Positions 19,295 through 30,700 of a DNA stretch of 64,000 nucleotides are shown in pieces (the first letter of the stretch is position 1; every line of letters begins with the position of its first letter). The notes beneath the pieces are model-generated. The model had not been told where the DNA came from. It ran no database searches and saw nothing but the letters and a program-made list of their open reading frames with translations. Both the position numbers and the translations under genes were made by a program. Where the stretch lies: assembly GCA_973895155.1 (NCBI GenBank), contig OZ316899.1, positions 12,958,001 to 13,022,000 on the forward strand, given 5' to 3'. Source of the DNA: Marsupella aquatica (taxonomy: Eukaryota > Marchantiophyta).

Positions 19295-22200
19295 ATGTCA
19301 AACCAAAGGGTTTTGAATGATATTACTAATTTGTCAACCACGATTGGACAAGTCATTTCTTCTCCAAGGTATTAATATAGATATTACTAATTTCATCACT
19401 CTCCTCTTTTCTATTTTATGAGCAAAATGCATGATTCAATTTTGTTTGCTATTGAAAAATGGATCATATATATCTAATTTTGACTTTTTATTTTATTTTT
19501 AGGCATGTTGATTCTACCCTTATCATAAATGAAAGGGAAACTATTCGCATCAATGAACCAAGACGAGAAGAATGTCTTTCGATTGCAAGAGTAGACCTCT
19601 CATATGAAGTTGAAGAGCCATATGAATTTGAGGGACCAGCACGAGCGTCATTGAGAGTTGGCGAGACTGTTGACACTGTGAGAAAGGCAAATAAAGCCAA
19701 ATATATGCGAGAATGGCGTGCACGGCAACGAGCCAAAAGATTAGATGCACAAGTAGACGGAGAAGTTGTTGAGGTTACCGTGCCAGACAAAGCAGCTAAA
19801 CGGGCTAGACAACAAAAGGATCGACGCGCAATTGAAAAAGCAACAAGGAACATTCATGTTGTTGCAGAGGACTCAGAAATGCTTCATATCAGGTATTAAT
19901 TTTTGTTTTACAAATTTTAATGTGTTTGTATCCAGGCATCATTTCTATCAAGATTTATTTCAATCTTAATTATATTTTTGATAGGGAACTACCACCTATT
20001 GTTGGAGATGCACAATTACCTCCACAACTTTTGGAATCAAATTTAGCATTGGTGCCCAAGTAAGTTTTACTTTCTAAAAGATCTTGATACTATTTTTTGC
20101 AAACAATTCTAAAGAAAGCTTTATATCTAATCTTCATGCTCAAATACTCAAGTCACTAGGAATACTGTTTTTTTCATGGAAGATTACAACTTATTGTGAT
20201 ATAATTTCATTGAGTTACATGTTTGTTACTACACAGGGACCCAATTTTTGTTGACAATGTTCGAGACCCTCCACAGCTTCCTTCTTCAAATCAATGTTTA
20301 ACACCAGTTGCAAATGATCCATCTCCAACGTAAGTTTCAAGATATTATCATTTTTTGGAGTTTTTATAATGCAACCATTTTTATAACATGATCGTGAATG
20401 ATTGATATTATTACAGGTTACCCATGCCTCTCATTCGAAGAAGCCTCCGAGATGAACAAATGCTCGCTAGAGCCGAGGGGCAAAGAAACAGACGTGCAAG
20501 GATAACTAATGAGCCTGAATTTGGGCCTCTTATGACACGACATGGGTCTACCTCTAGGTATGAAGCAAAATTTATTTTCTTTGCATACATCATGAGTAAA
20601 ATATAATACTTCTTTGAAATGTAAATAATACTTTATGTTGTTTATTGTTCACCACTAGGGAACCGTCTCACAATGAAGATGATATAGTGCCTCCACAAAT
20701 TACGATCAACCCACCACGCCGTCGCACAAGTCGTGTTCCACATCTGCCAACTATGTATGTTGAGAACTCTTGAATTTTATAGTTCAAACTTCTACTTTGT
20801 TAAAGTTTATTATTTACAGGATTTGACAGGATTTTGAGTATTTGAATATTTGAAGGAAAAATGAGATAGTTGGCTTATCCTTGGTTTTGATTGGTTTTTC
20901 AGCAACCTAGCACGCCGCCGCATATTTGACGAATATCATGTGTTTCACTTGAAACTACGAGGTCAAACAAATCAAGAGAATGGTCACCATTACCTTGGAC
21001 GCATGAATGTGGTGTGCCCATCATGTAAAGCCTTGCACTGGACAGCAGAGAAGGTGAGTTCTACAAATTTTAAGGACTCTCCATTTGGCAAGTGTTGTAG
21101 TCATGGTAGGGTGGATTTACCACCATTGCGATCTCTTCCTCCATTATTGGCAACATTGGTCTCAGGTGAGGGACCAACAAGTAAGAAGTTCTTGAGTCAT
21201 ATTCGAGCATATAACTCAGCACTTCAGCTTGCATCCACCGGTGCCAACATGTCCGGAGAAGTACATGGTGGCATAACACATCTTCGCATTCAAGGTGGGA
21301 TCTATCATTCTATTGGCCCTCTTTATCCAGAGGTAGGACAACCCCCAAAATTTGCTCAACTTTATATTTATGACACTGAGCACGAGATAGAAAATAGAGG
21401 CAGGGTAATTACTGATGGTATTGAGATTGAGACATTGAGAGGATTACAAAATCTTATGCGTGAGCATAATGCATATGTGAGATCTTTTCAAGCTATAGCA
21501 TGTGAAATTGGTAGTCAAAATGTACGCATAGTATTGAAAGCTAGCGAGAGAGGTCTTGATGCTAGACGTTATAACTTGCCGATAGCATCAGAGGTCGCAA
21601 CCATTATTCCTGGAGATGGGAGTGAGGAGGTTGGTCCACGTGATATCATTGTATATTTGCATGGAGGAGGGGTACGTCGTATATCTGATCTCAATCAGGC
21701 ATATATTCCTTTGCATTTTGTTCTGCTATTTCCATATGGTGAGGCAGGATGGCATATAGGCATTCGAAAACAGAATTCTTCTATATTGCAAGAGACTATT
21801 GCTATGGAAAGCGAAGAGGGAGTGGTGGAGAATATTATTCATGAGAGGGCATACGACAATGTCATGGATAATGATGCACATGCAGATATAGGGACAAAGA
21901 ATGTTACCCCTTTGGAGTTTGCCTCATTTAGGCTTCATACACGAGAAGATAATCCTATGGAGTGCATGGATGGTAGTAGGTTGACACGTTTTGATAGACT
22001 TTATCAGGAGTACATGGTGGATGTGTATGCCACTATTGAGAGCCAGAGGTTGACCTATATACGTACCCATCAACCTCAGTTAAGAGCACATCTATATCAG
22101 GGAGTTCAAGATGCAGTGACGAGACATGATCATGCAGCAGACATTGGAAGACGCATCATATTACCTTCAAGCTTTACAGGAGGTCCACGTCATATGCACC

Positions 22201-25200
22201 AATTATTTCAGGATGCCATGGCTATTGTTAGGCATTTTGGCAAGCCTGATTATTTCTTGACAATGACATGCAATCCTACATGGAAGGAGATCACGGATGA
22301 GCTGGTATGTAGCAACCAAAAAGCAGCTAATCGTTCTGACTTGATTGCTCGGGTGTTTGAACAAAAGAAGAAGACATTGTTAGATTTGCTAAAAAATCAG
22401 AAGATTTTGGGTAATTGTGTGGCAAAGATACATACTATAGAATTTCAAAAAAGAGGTTTGCCACATATTCATCTTTTAATGTGCATGGGTTACGAGGACA
22501 AACCACGAAATGCTACCCAGATTGATGATGTTATTTCGGCGGAGATACCAGATCCTATTTTGCATCCAAGTCTTTATCAAACTGTGGTTACTTGCATGAT
22601 GCATGGACCATGTGGTGCCCAAATGAGAAATGCTCCATGCATGAAAAATGGAGTGTGCTCAAAAGGTTTTCCAAAACCTTTTGCCTCTCACACCACATTA
22701 AACGAGGATGGATACCCGACATATCGCAGGTGCGTTGATTTCAATTACTTATATATCATGCTTTCATGTACTTATATTATATTTATATGTGTATATAATT
22801 ATATTTACCTATGATTTTTTCTTATTTTAAACATTGCAGACGAGATGATGGTCGTATGGTGAAGAAGAAAAATTGTTTCTTGGACAATCGTTGGGTGGTG
22901 CCATACAATAAATTACTTTGCACACTTTTTGATTGTCACATAAATCTTGAAGATACAAGTGGCATTGCTGCTGTGAAGTATATTTATAAATATATGTATA
23001 AGGGATCCGACGCAATTTTGGTCCGATTGTCACGAGCTGGTGGCACAATTGAGACGGAGGCACCAGTAGACGAGGTCTCAGAATATCGAGATGCACGGTA
23101 TTTATTTTATTTTATATTTGTATTCTATTTTTTCTAATTCATTAATCAATTTCAAGTTTTTCAATAGTGTAAATTGTGTTAGGAGTTTTTGTACAATTGT
23201 TATTTGATTCCATTTGAAGATTTCTCAAATCATACTAATATTTTTGTTTGTAGATACATCTCATCTGTTGAAGCATGTTGGCGCATTTTCAAGTTTCGTT
23301 TGCATTTAGAAGAGCCGAGTATTGTTCGATTAACTGTTCATCTTGAGAATGAGCAAAGTATAGTTTTTGGTGAGAATGCAACAACCGAGGAGATTTTGCA
23401 ACGGAGGGTGGCAACCACATTGACAGAATGGTTTGCAACGAATGTTAGTGATCCTGAGGCACGACAATATAAATACCATGAGTTTCCACTTCATTATAGT
23501 TGGAACAAGAACAAAAAAAAATGGATCATCCGTAAGAAAAAGATTAAAGGCTGCGGATATCCTATTGGTCGTTTATATTTGACTCATCCAGGTATTATTT
23601 TTATCTTGACTTAATTGCACTCAAATAATTGAATTTATTGTTATTATATTCAAAATATTTATTTACATGAATTTTTATTCTGTAGGTGAAGGAGAACGTC
23701 ATTGGATGCGGTTACTTCTTCATCATATTAAAGGGGCTATTGGATATGATAGTTTGAAAACAATTGATACCGTAGTCATGCCCACTTTTAAGGAGGCAGC
23801 AATTAAGTTGAGACTCTTGGAAGATGATTCAGAGGTTATTGATTGTTTGAGAGAATGTTCAGAGATTCGAACTGGACGTGCAGTCCGTCAACTTTTTGCC
23901 ATCATTCTTCTCTACAACACACCTGCACGCCCTAAAGAGTTATGGGATCAATTTCAAACATCCATGACAGAGGATCTATTGTATTTGAGGCGTCAGGTAT
24001 TCTTTTCTACACAAATACAATTTTTTACTCATGAGGCATAACTTATTATGAAATGATTTAATGTGCTACATTCATCTTGCAAACTAACATTTGTCAACCA
24101 CATTCTATTTGTAGGAATTTGGAATATTTGATCTTCCTCAACATGCAGTTATCAATAATGCATTGTTGGAAATTGACCGTTATTTACAAGATCACAACAA
24201 ACGATTGTCTCATTTTTCTGACATGTATCAAGCAAATTTTATTTGCAATGAAGAGGCTCATTCTCATTTGGAGTTAGAGGAACTCTCATATGATCGTGTT
24301 GCACTACGTGCATGTGCATTGGAGGGAGAAGAAAAACTAAATGATGGACAAAATTTAATTTGGCAACAAGTGAATGATGTTTGTGAGACCATATTGCAAG
24401 GTGAATCTCCTCGGGTAAGTATACACATTACATTTCATATAGCTTTGCAACATGATTATGAGATGCTTTTTTGACACTATGAATAATTTCCATGTCTAAC
24501 TCAAGGTTTTTATTTTATCTAGGAGCATCTATTCTTTATTGATGGACCGGGTGGAACTGGAAAGACATTTTTGTATAATCTTCTACTAGCAAGGGTCAGA
24601 TGTGAGGGGCACATTGCTCTTGCTGTGGCATCATCAGGCATTGCAGCCTTACTATTACAGGGAGGTCGCACGGCACATTCACGATTCAAGATTCCACTCA
24701 TTGTTCACGAAAGCTCTACTTGCAAGTAAGAAGTTAAAATTGTGTTGATAGTGAGATTGAGTTCATAAAAAATACTAATTTATGAAATTTTGAGCTATTA
24801 GTTTAGAGAGATAGTACAAATGTTATTTTTTCATTTAATTTTTTTATGATTGTGTGCAGCATAGTAATGGAGAGTGAAGCAACACGCTTGATCCGATGCG
24901 CATTATTGATCATTTGGGATGAAGCACCCATGACTCATAGACATGTCTTTGAGGCTGTTAGCCGGACACTTCAAGATATCATGAAGAATACCTTGCCGTT
25001 TGGAGGAAAATTGATGGTCTTTGGTGGTGATTTTTGCCAAGTGCTTCCTGTAGTTCGGCATGGAGATCAAGCGGCCATCATTCGAGCCACCTTCAAAAGA
25101 TCTTCTATATGGTCAAAGATAAAAGTGATGAGGCTAAATGAGAACATGAGAGTAAAAACACTAGAAGGTATGTTAGATTATCAAAAATTGTTTGCATATT

Positions 25201-26319
25201 TTATACTTAGTGTGCTATGATATTTATAGAGTATCATTTTTTACTATTTAGTTTATGAAATGTTAATTTATTTTAGCACTAACTTTTCCATGTTGGAATA
25301 AGTAAATATATACTCTTTTAATATTTGCTTCAAAAATACTAACAACCTTTCTGGATTTTTATATATGTAGGAGAAGAGGCGCTTGAGCAACAAGGCTTTA
25401 GCGATTGGTTACTAGCTATTGGAGAGGGAACTTTGCCAACTGAGTCTGATTTGGGTGATGATGTCATTTGTTTGCCGCATGACCTGATAATGCCAACTGA
25501 CCAGCTTAGTGACCTAATTGTTGAGATCTATGGCTCAGATCCAGTGAACTTCAACAATGCTAACTTTTTAAAAGATAGAGCTATTTTGACCACCACAAAC
25601 AAAGATGTGGATAAGGTTAATGAGGAGGTGATGCGCGGCTTTCCTGGAGAGGTAAATCCCTTACCACTAGCAACATGAATAACTTTCAATTTTGTCCTTG
25701 AAGGAAAATTTTCTCAATGAAAGTTGGTAACTTTCTAATTTTTATCCATGGAGTTTTGCAGGAACATGAGTTTTTGAGTGCAGATTCAATTCCCAATGAA
25801 GCAACTGCCTTCATGTATCCCACAGAATTCCTCAATACATTGTTGCCTTCCGGTTTACCTCCACATAAGTTGACTTTGAAGATTGGTGCACCCATCATGC
25901 TTTTGAGAAACATGAATGGGTCAAGAGGACAAGCTAATGGCACTCACTTGATAGTTCGTGGTTTTGGGTATCATGTCATAGATGCAGAGATCATCACAGG
26001 GAAGAATATTGGAGACCGTGTTTTTATTCCACGCATTCCTCTCATTGCATCCGACTCAGGGTTACCATTTGATCTTCGTCGATTTCAGTTTCCTATCCGT
26101 GCTGCCTTTGGTATGACCATCAATAAGTCTCAAGGTCAAACCTTGGCAAAGATTGGGATATTTCTACCAAACCCAGTTTTCTCGCATGGTCAATTATATG
26201 TGGCATTGTCTAGGGTTGGTGCTCGGACTGGTATTCGCATTATGATAGCACGTAATGCATATCCCAATAAGGATGACCTTTACACAAGGAATGTTGTATA
26301 CCGTGAGATCTTAAGATGA
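19295..26319 (+). CDS. Helitron Rep/helicase (RepHel), 15 exons, apparently intact
   Basis: Exons read by eye: 19295-19368, 19503-19892, 19985-20059, 20237-20329, 20417-20557, 20659-20754, 20903-22729, 22840-23097, 23254-23591, 23686-23996, 24115-24414, 24523-24725, 24860-25167, 25371-25651, 25762-26319. They total 5253 nt (1750 codons plus stop); every intron is GT-AG and phases match. The basic N-terminus ([19 protein letters not shown]) precedes the Helitron_like_N domain (exon 7). The Rep nuclease has the HUH motif HIH at 22464-22472 and a paired-tyrosine stretch [11 protein letters not shown] near 22973-23008. The Pif1-type helicase has Walker A GPGGTGKT (24544-24567), Walker [19 protein letters not shown], and a C-terminal INKSQGQTL and YVALSRV. 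The enzyme nicks and unwinds DNA for rolling-circle transposition. Start codon ATG at 19295 is the first consistent one. No stop or frameshift interrupts it. Confidence 0.88.
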
Positions 26320-26393
26320 TGGGAGGGTGTGTATCCATTGAGCTCTTGGCTACACTAGCATGAGCCCGTGCATTGATAGAACGGCTCCTCTAC

Positions 26394-27740
26394 TTTGAGC
26401 TTCAATAATCAATTGTTTCAATTGACAGGTAAATATTCCTTCCATATTCATTTTAATTCAATACTGACTTGACCCTCTTTAATTTGATGACATGATTGGA
26501 ACTTCTTAGCACTTGGAATCTTTTTGAAGATGGTTATATTGCTTACTTCACTCTCTTGCATATATTCCATCTATTGTAATTGATTTCCTCCTATGACCGT
26601 TCTTTTGGCTCCTTTTGGGTGTTTTTGCAGTTGTAGTTTTGGTTGCTTGGTTGGTTTTACGCTCCAAGCAAATGGTGAACTTCTAGATATTCAAGCAGAT
26701 GTGTAATCTACAATGGACTATTTCAAAGGTGGCTGTCATATGACATTATTGTTGTATGTCAAGCCATCTAACATACCTTATGTTAAGATTTCCACCATTT
26801 GAATAAAATTTAGGGTTTTCCCCCACTTGAACCATTTTACCATCAAGTTTTGACTCTTGATGGAAAAAGTTTTCAAGTGGGGTTTTCCTTTGTCTTTTGA
26901 TACACTATTCTTATTACTCTCTCAAATCTATTTTGTCTCAAGCACTTTTTGGTACTCATCCCTATTGACGTTCAAAGAACGGGTAGTCGGAGCTAGTGTG
27001 TGAAACTATCTAGGACAGCCCAAGGTAAGGTTGGCTACTAGTCCCCTCCATGAAATCGCGTACAGAAGGCCAAGTATAGTACATAAGAAGCAAAAGTACA
27101 GTACGTGAAGTTTCTGGTAAATGGCGGTGTAGAATTCTGTGTGTGAACCTCGTGCGGTCCTTGCAGTGGCATAGATTGTCATTTGGATTTGTAACGCTCG
27201 ACGTGGAACTGTTGAAGTGGAATTTGGATCAGCTTTGGTCTTCTACAATGAGAATCGCCGTTTCCGCCCTACTGATTCTCATCGAAAGTTCACACTGTAT
27301 AATGTTAGCGGTAGGTTTCTAATGGTGCCTATTTGACTGCTGACGTAAGTGGCACATTTTCGATCTTCGAGCCGGGCCTCGGCCACGTTCGCTCAAGTCC
27401 TCAACCCGCCATCCTTCAATTGACTTCACGACGAATTCTCGCAAATCGTACGCGAAACATATTTTTTCAAGTGCACTAGCCGCGCTTGGGTCACTGTATC
27501 CAGTGTGTAACCGGCGGATACACTCGTGCCTCTCTGGAAATGGAGACATATGACTGAATGGTTTTGTATAATTGCTAAGGTAGTCAATGTTGCGTTAGGT
27601 TTCATAAACTCTATATGGTACGTCTTTCATAAGTTTACAGAAAAGTTTACGAGACTCGTTTTTCAAGAGCGGCGTTTGGAGAAGACACGTCCAGAGGGAG
27701 GTCACTGTCTGTAGCAGAAGAGTCTCCGCGAATTAGTTCA
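26394..27740 (+). promoter_or_regulatory. Upstream region of the MADS-box gene
   Basis: This 1.35-kb spacer lies between the Helitron and the MADS start codon. It should hold the MADS promoter and 5' UTR, but I cannot place a transcription start. CTATATGG near 27611 is a weak TATA-like word. No perfect CArG box was noted. A 62-base nested stem-loop lies at 26821-26882. Short ORFs here show no coding signal. Confidence 0.4.
26821..26882. other. Nested stem-loop upstream of the MADS gene
   Basis: The outer arms CCCCACTTGAA (26821-26831) and TTCAAGTGGGG (26872-26882) are perfect complements. Inside them, CCATCAAG (26840-26847) and CTTGATGG (26856-26863) form a second stem with an 8-base loop. 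Its function is unknown. Confidence 0.75.
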
Positions 27741-30700
27741 ATGGGACGTGGAAAAATAGAAATAAAGAAAATAGAGAATCCGACAAGCAGGCAGGTCACG
27801 TTCTCCAAGCGTCGCGGCGGGCTAATGAAGAAGGCCCACGAGCTATCAGTGCTTTGCGACGCCGAAATAGCGGTGATAATATTTTCCAGCACTGGAAAGC
27901 TTTTCGAATTCTCCAGTAACGGCGGGTATGCCATCAATGTCAATTTCGTGATTCGGATTCCATGATGTGTAACAATCTGTCTTCCGTATTAAAGCACATG
28001 TCCTTGTTTGGCCTACTGTTTTCTTTGCCTTGATAGTCAGACTCTGGGGTAGTCTCCTTGGCAGTAGGAAGCTGTACAAACTAGCGATGTAGAGTATCTT
28101 ATTCAGCGAGTGAGTCACCTCCCAGGTAGTTGTTCTACGAGGTAAGATTTGGATGGACACAGGTAACTAGAGCAAGTGTGTCCCAATGCCTGTCTTCGTA
28201 GGCGCCTATAACAGTCGTTGATGACAACGATCTTGTTCAGATATTGGTTTGGAGGTCATTACAAGCCGGTCTGACGCTGACAGTAGGGAGAAATTTGCGA
28301 AGAGAATCTATTTATCAATCTCAGGCTTCCTTGTACGTTCACTTGAGCAGCTTACTCTTCTTTTAACGACAGGCTGTTTCTGACCAACCTAGGGGAGTCC
28401 GTAGTCCTCAAATGAGAATCTGGAACTGTGTTCCGTATTTTCTGTAAGGCAATTTTATGGTGGGATCCCGTCATTTGTTCATTACTGGAACCACTTTGTG
28501 AAGAGGATTGAGTTTGGAATGTGCTCGAGCAGCGTGACGTACCGAAGCATTGACACCGTATCGAGTAGTGATGACCTGTTTCTCCGACATGCATTGAACC
28601 ATTGTTCTGTACTTTCGTTGGTGAGGGCGATTCGTGAGCCTATCGGAATGGCAATTTCGGCATCGAAAGTCATCCTTAAAACCTATTTTTTAGTCTTCCG
28701 GATTCGCCTTCTAAATATGAACCACTTGTTCGCATATGAACCATGATTGTACTGCATTTTCTGGACGTTCATGGAATAGATCCAGGGGACCTGAATTCTC
28801 CCGGCTGTGACAAGTAGACCCACAGTAGGTCTCTTCGACACACAGCCAGTCCCTGAACTAATGGATTATTTGGAAACTTTCACTGTGCAAGGTCACTTTG
28901 ACAACTATGTCCTAGAGTCCAATCGTAAAATATTATACAGTCAGCTGGTTTTTCCTCGGATGATTGTCCTCGTTTTAAACTGAGTTCATCCCATGGAGAA
29001 ATGGTTCAGCTGGTTTTTCCTCGGATGATTGTCCTCTTTTTAAACTGATTTCATCCCATAGAGAAATGGTTTGCGCTCAAATAGAACTGAAAGAAGTAGT
29101 ATTCTGATATCGTGCAATTTGATTCAACAGCCGTCTTAGCAACCTCCCAAGGGCTGGAAATGGAAGCAAGGGGGGGTTTAAACCCTCCCAGGCACTTTGT
29201 GGTTGTTGTTGTGTTGAGCATTGAAAAAGTAGGATAGAGGATCGAATCGGGTGCTGTGAGAGGAAAACAAAAGGGGTATGCCCTATGTTCTGACACTGAC
29301 TGAGAGATCTGGAGGGAGAAACGAGGAAGGCTTTGTTTGTTGGATCCATTCGAAGAAGTTCGAAAAGGGAAGTCACGCATCTTCTTTGGTGTTTTTCTGA
29401 CATGTTGTATTGGTTCTTATTAAAAGGATGAAGGACATTCTCGAAAGATATAGTAAGAATCCTGAAGGATTACAGGCAGGAAGGATGGGTGACAGTAGTG
29501 ATGTATGTATTCTCTCCCTCACAACCTGGTTGGATAGTATACAATAAGTGCGCGAAGAGTTTCTTTCGTGTCCTGGTAACTTCCGCATGTTACGGCTCGA
29601 CTCCAACAGCTTGATGGAGTAGATTTCGAGTCTATCGTTTCAACCATCTATAGTTCCTTTTCTACAACTTGTATCTTTTCTATAATATCAGGGTCTTTTT
29701 CGTCTTTTCCTGTCTTGTAGGTGTAGACTGGTCAAAGGATAGTACTGCAGAAACGCGGGGTAGGTGCAACTTGTAATACGGTAGCGTGCTAAACTTCCGC
29801 AGTCATATAATAGTGTTTCAAGTGCCTCACAATCGCCACTCGTGACTATGTAAGTGCCCTTAACTTGAGTTTTGGCGTTTGCAGTACATGAGCCGGGAAG
29901 TGATGAAACTCAGACATCAGTTGGAGCAGTTTCAGCATACCCAGAGGTACATTGTTTGTGAAATTTCAATCTCTCAAAGCGTGATTTTGGTTCTGCAAGG
30001 AGTGTTTGGATTTGGTCTCTGGATACTACTAAATAGGATACATGAATTATACATATAAAGCAAGACGTGGACGAAATTGCAATGGTAATGAAAGGGATAA
30101 ATAGAGCAGATGTCTTTGACAAGGATGAAACGTCCAGTTCTCAGGTTACAGTTGTCAAAAAATTACGTTTGGTTGATTTGCAGACACATGATGGGTGAAG
30201 ATCTTATGGTCTTGAGCGTTCCTGACTTGCTTCAATTAGAACAACAACTTGATATTGGTGTGAACAGGGTTCGTGCAAGAAAGGTTTGTGCAAATGTTTA
30301 TAGCCTAACGTCATTCTTGTGTTAGAATGGGAAAGCCTTGGCTTGAGAAACTGATGTCACAGGTTTTACCGAGATGTGTACATGATTCTAGCTCGTTGTG
30401 AATTGTGTGAAACCTGTTTGAATATGTTCACTATTATCTGGGAAAGGGTTATCACATGTCCTCATTGCTAAGTTCACACAACTGAATTTTGGAGACTCCT
30501 GAAATTCCGTAACCTCGTGCCATACCTCTGCTGTTATTTGTTTCAGAGTCAAATTCTACTGGAAGAGATTGATGAACTTCGGCGTAAGGTATTTTAATGT
30601 TTTCTATTGATGCGTATAGTAAAGGGAAGATTGTATGTTTGTAAACAATGCATTACTTTATGAACGTTCTGTATCTCTCAGAGTCAGCGCCATTCCTCTC

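Larger units (their letters stand above)
15449..26393 (+). mobile_element. Autonomous-looking Helitron, about 10.9 kb
   Basis: The 5' end is TCTTACTAATAAAGCGCGAA, preceded by A, a classic Helitron start. The element carries a 15-exon Rep/helicase gene at 19295-26319. About 45 bases after its stop codon lies a hairpin (GAGCCCGT at 26362, ACGGCTC at 26381) followed by CTACT at 26390. Helitrons end in CTRR a few bases after such a hairpin, so this is a candidate 3' end, though CTAC is not canonical. Helitrons move by rolling-circle replication and leave no target duplication. The 3.8 kb before the gene has no recognisable Helitron function and may hold captured DNA. Confidence 0.7.

Noticed and set aside
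20940-22814. A 624-codon ORF as a stand-alone gene
   Set aside because: It is exon 7 of the Helitron Rep/helicase gene. The frame continues upstream to a splice site at 20903, and the last residues after 22729 are intron.
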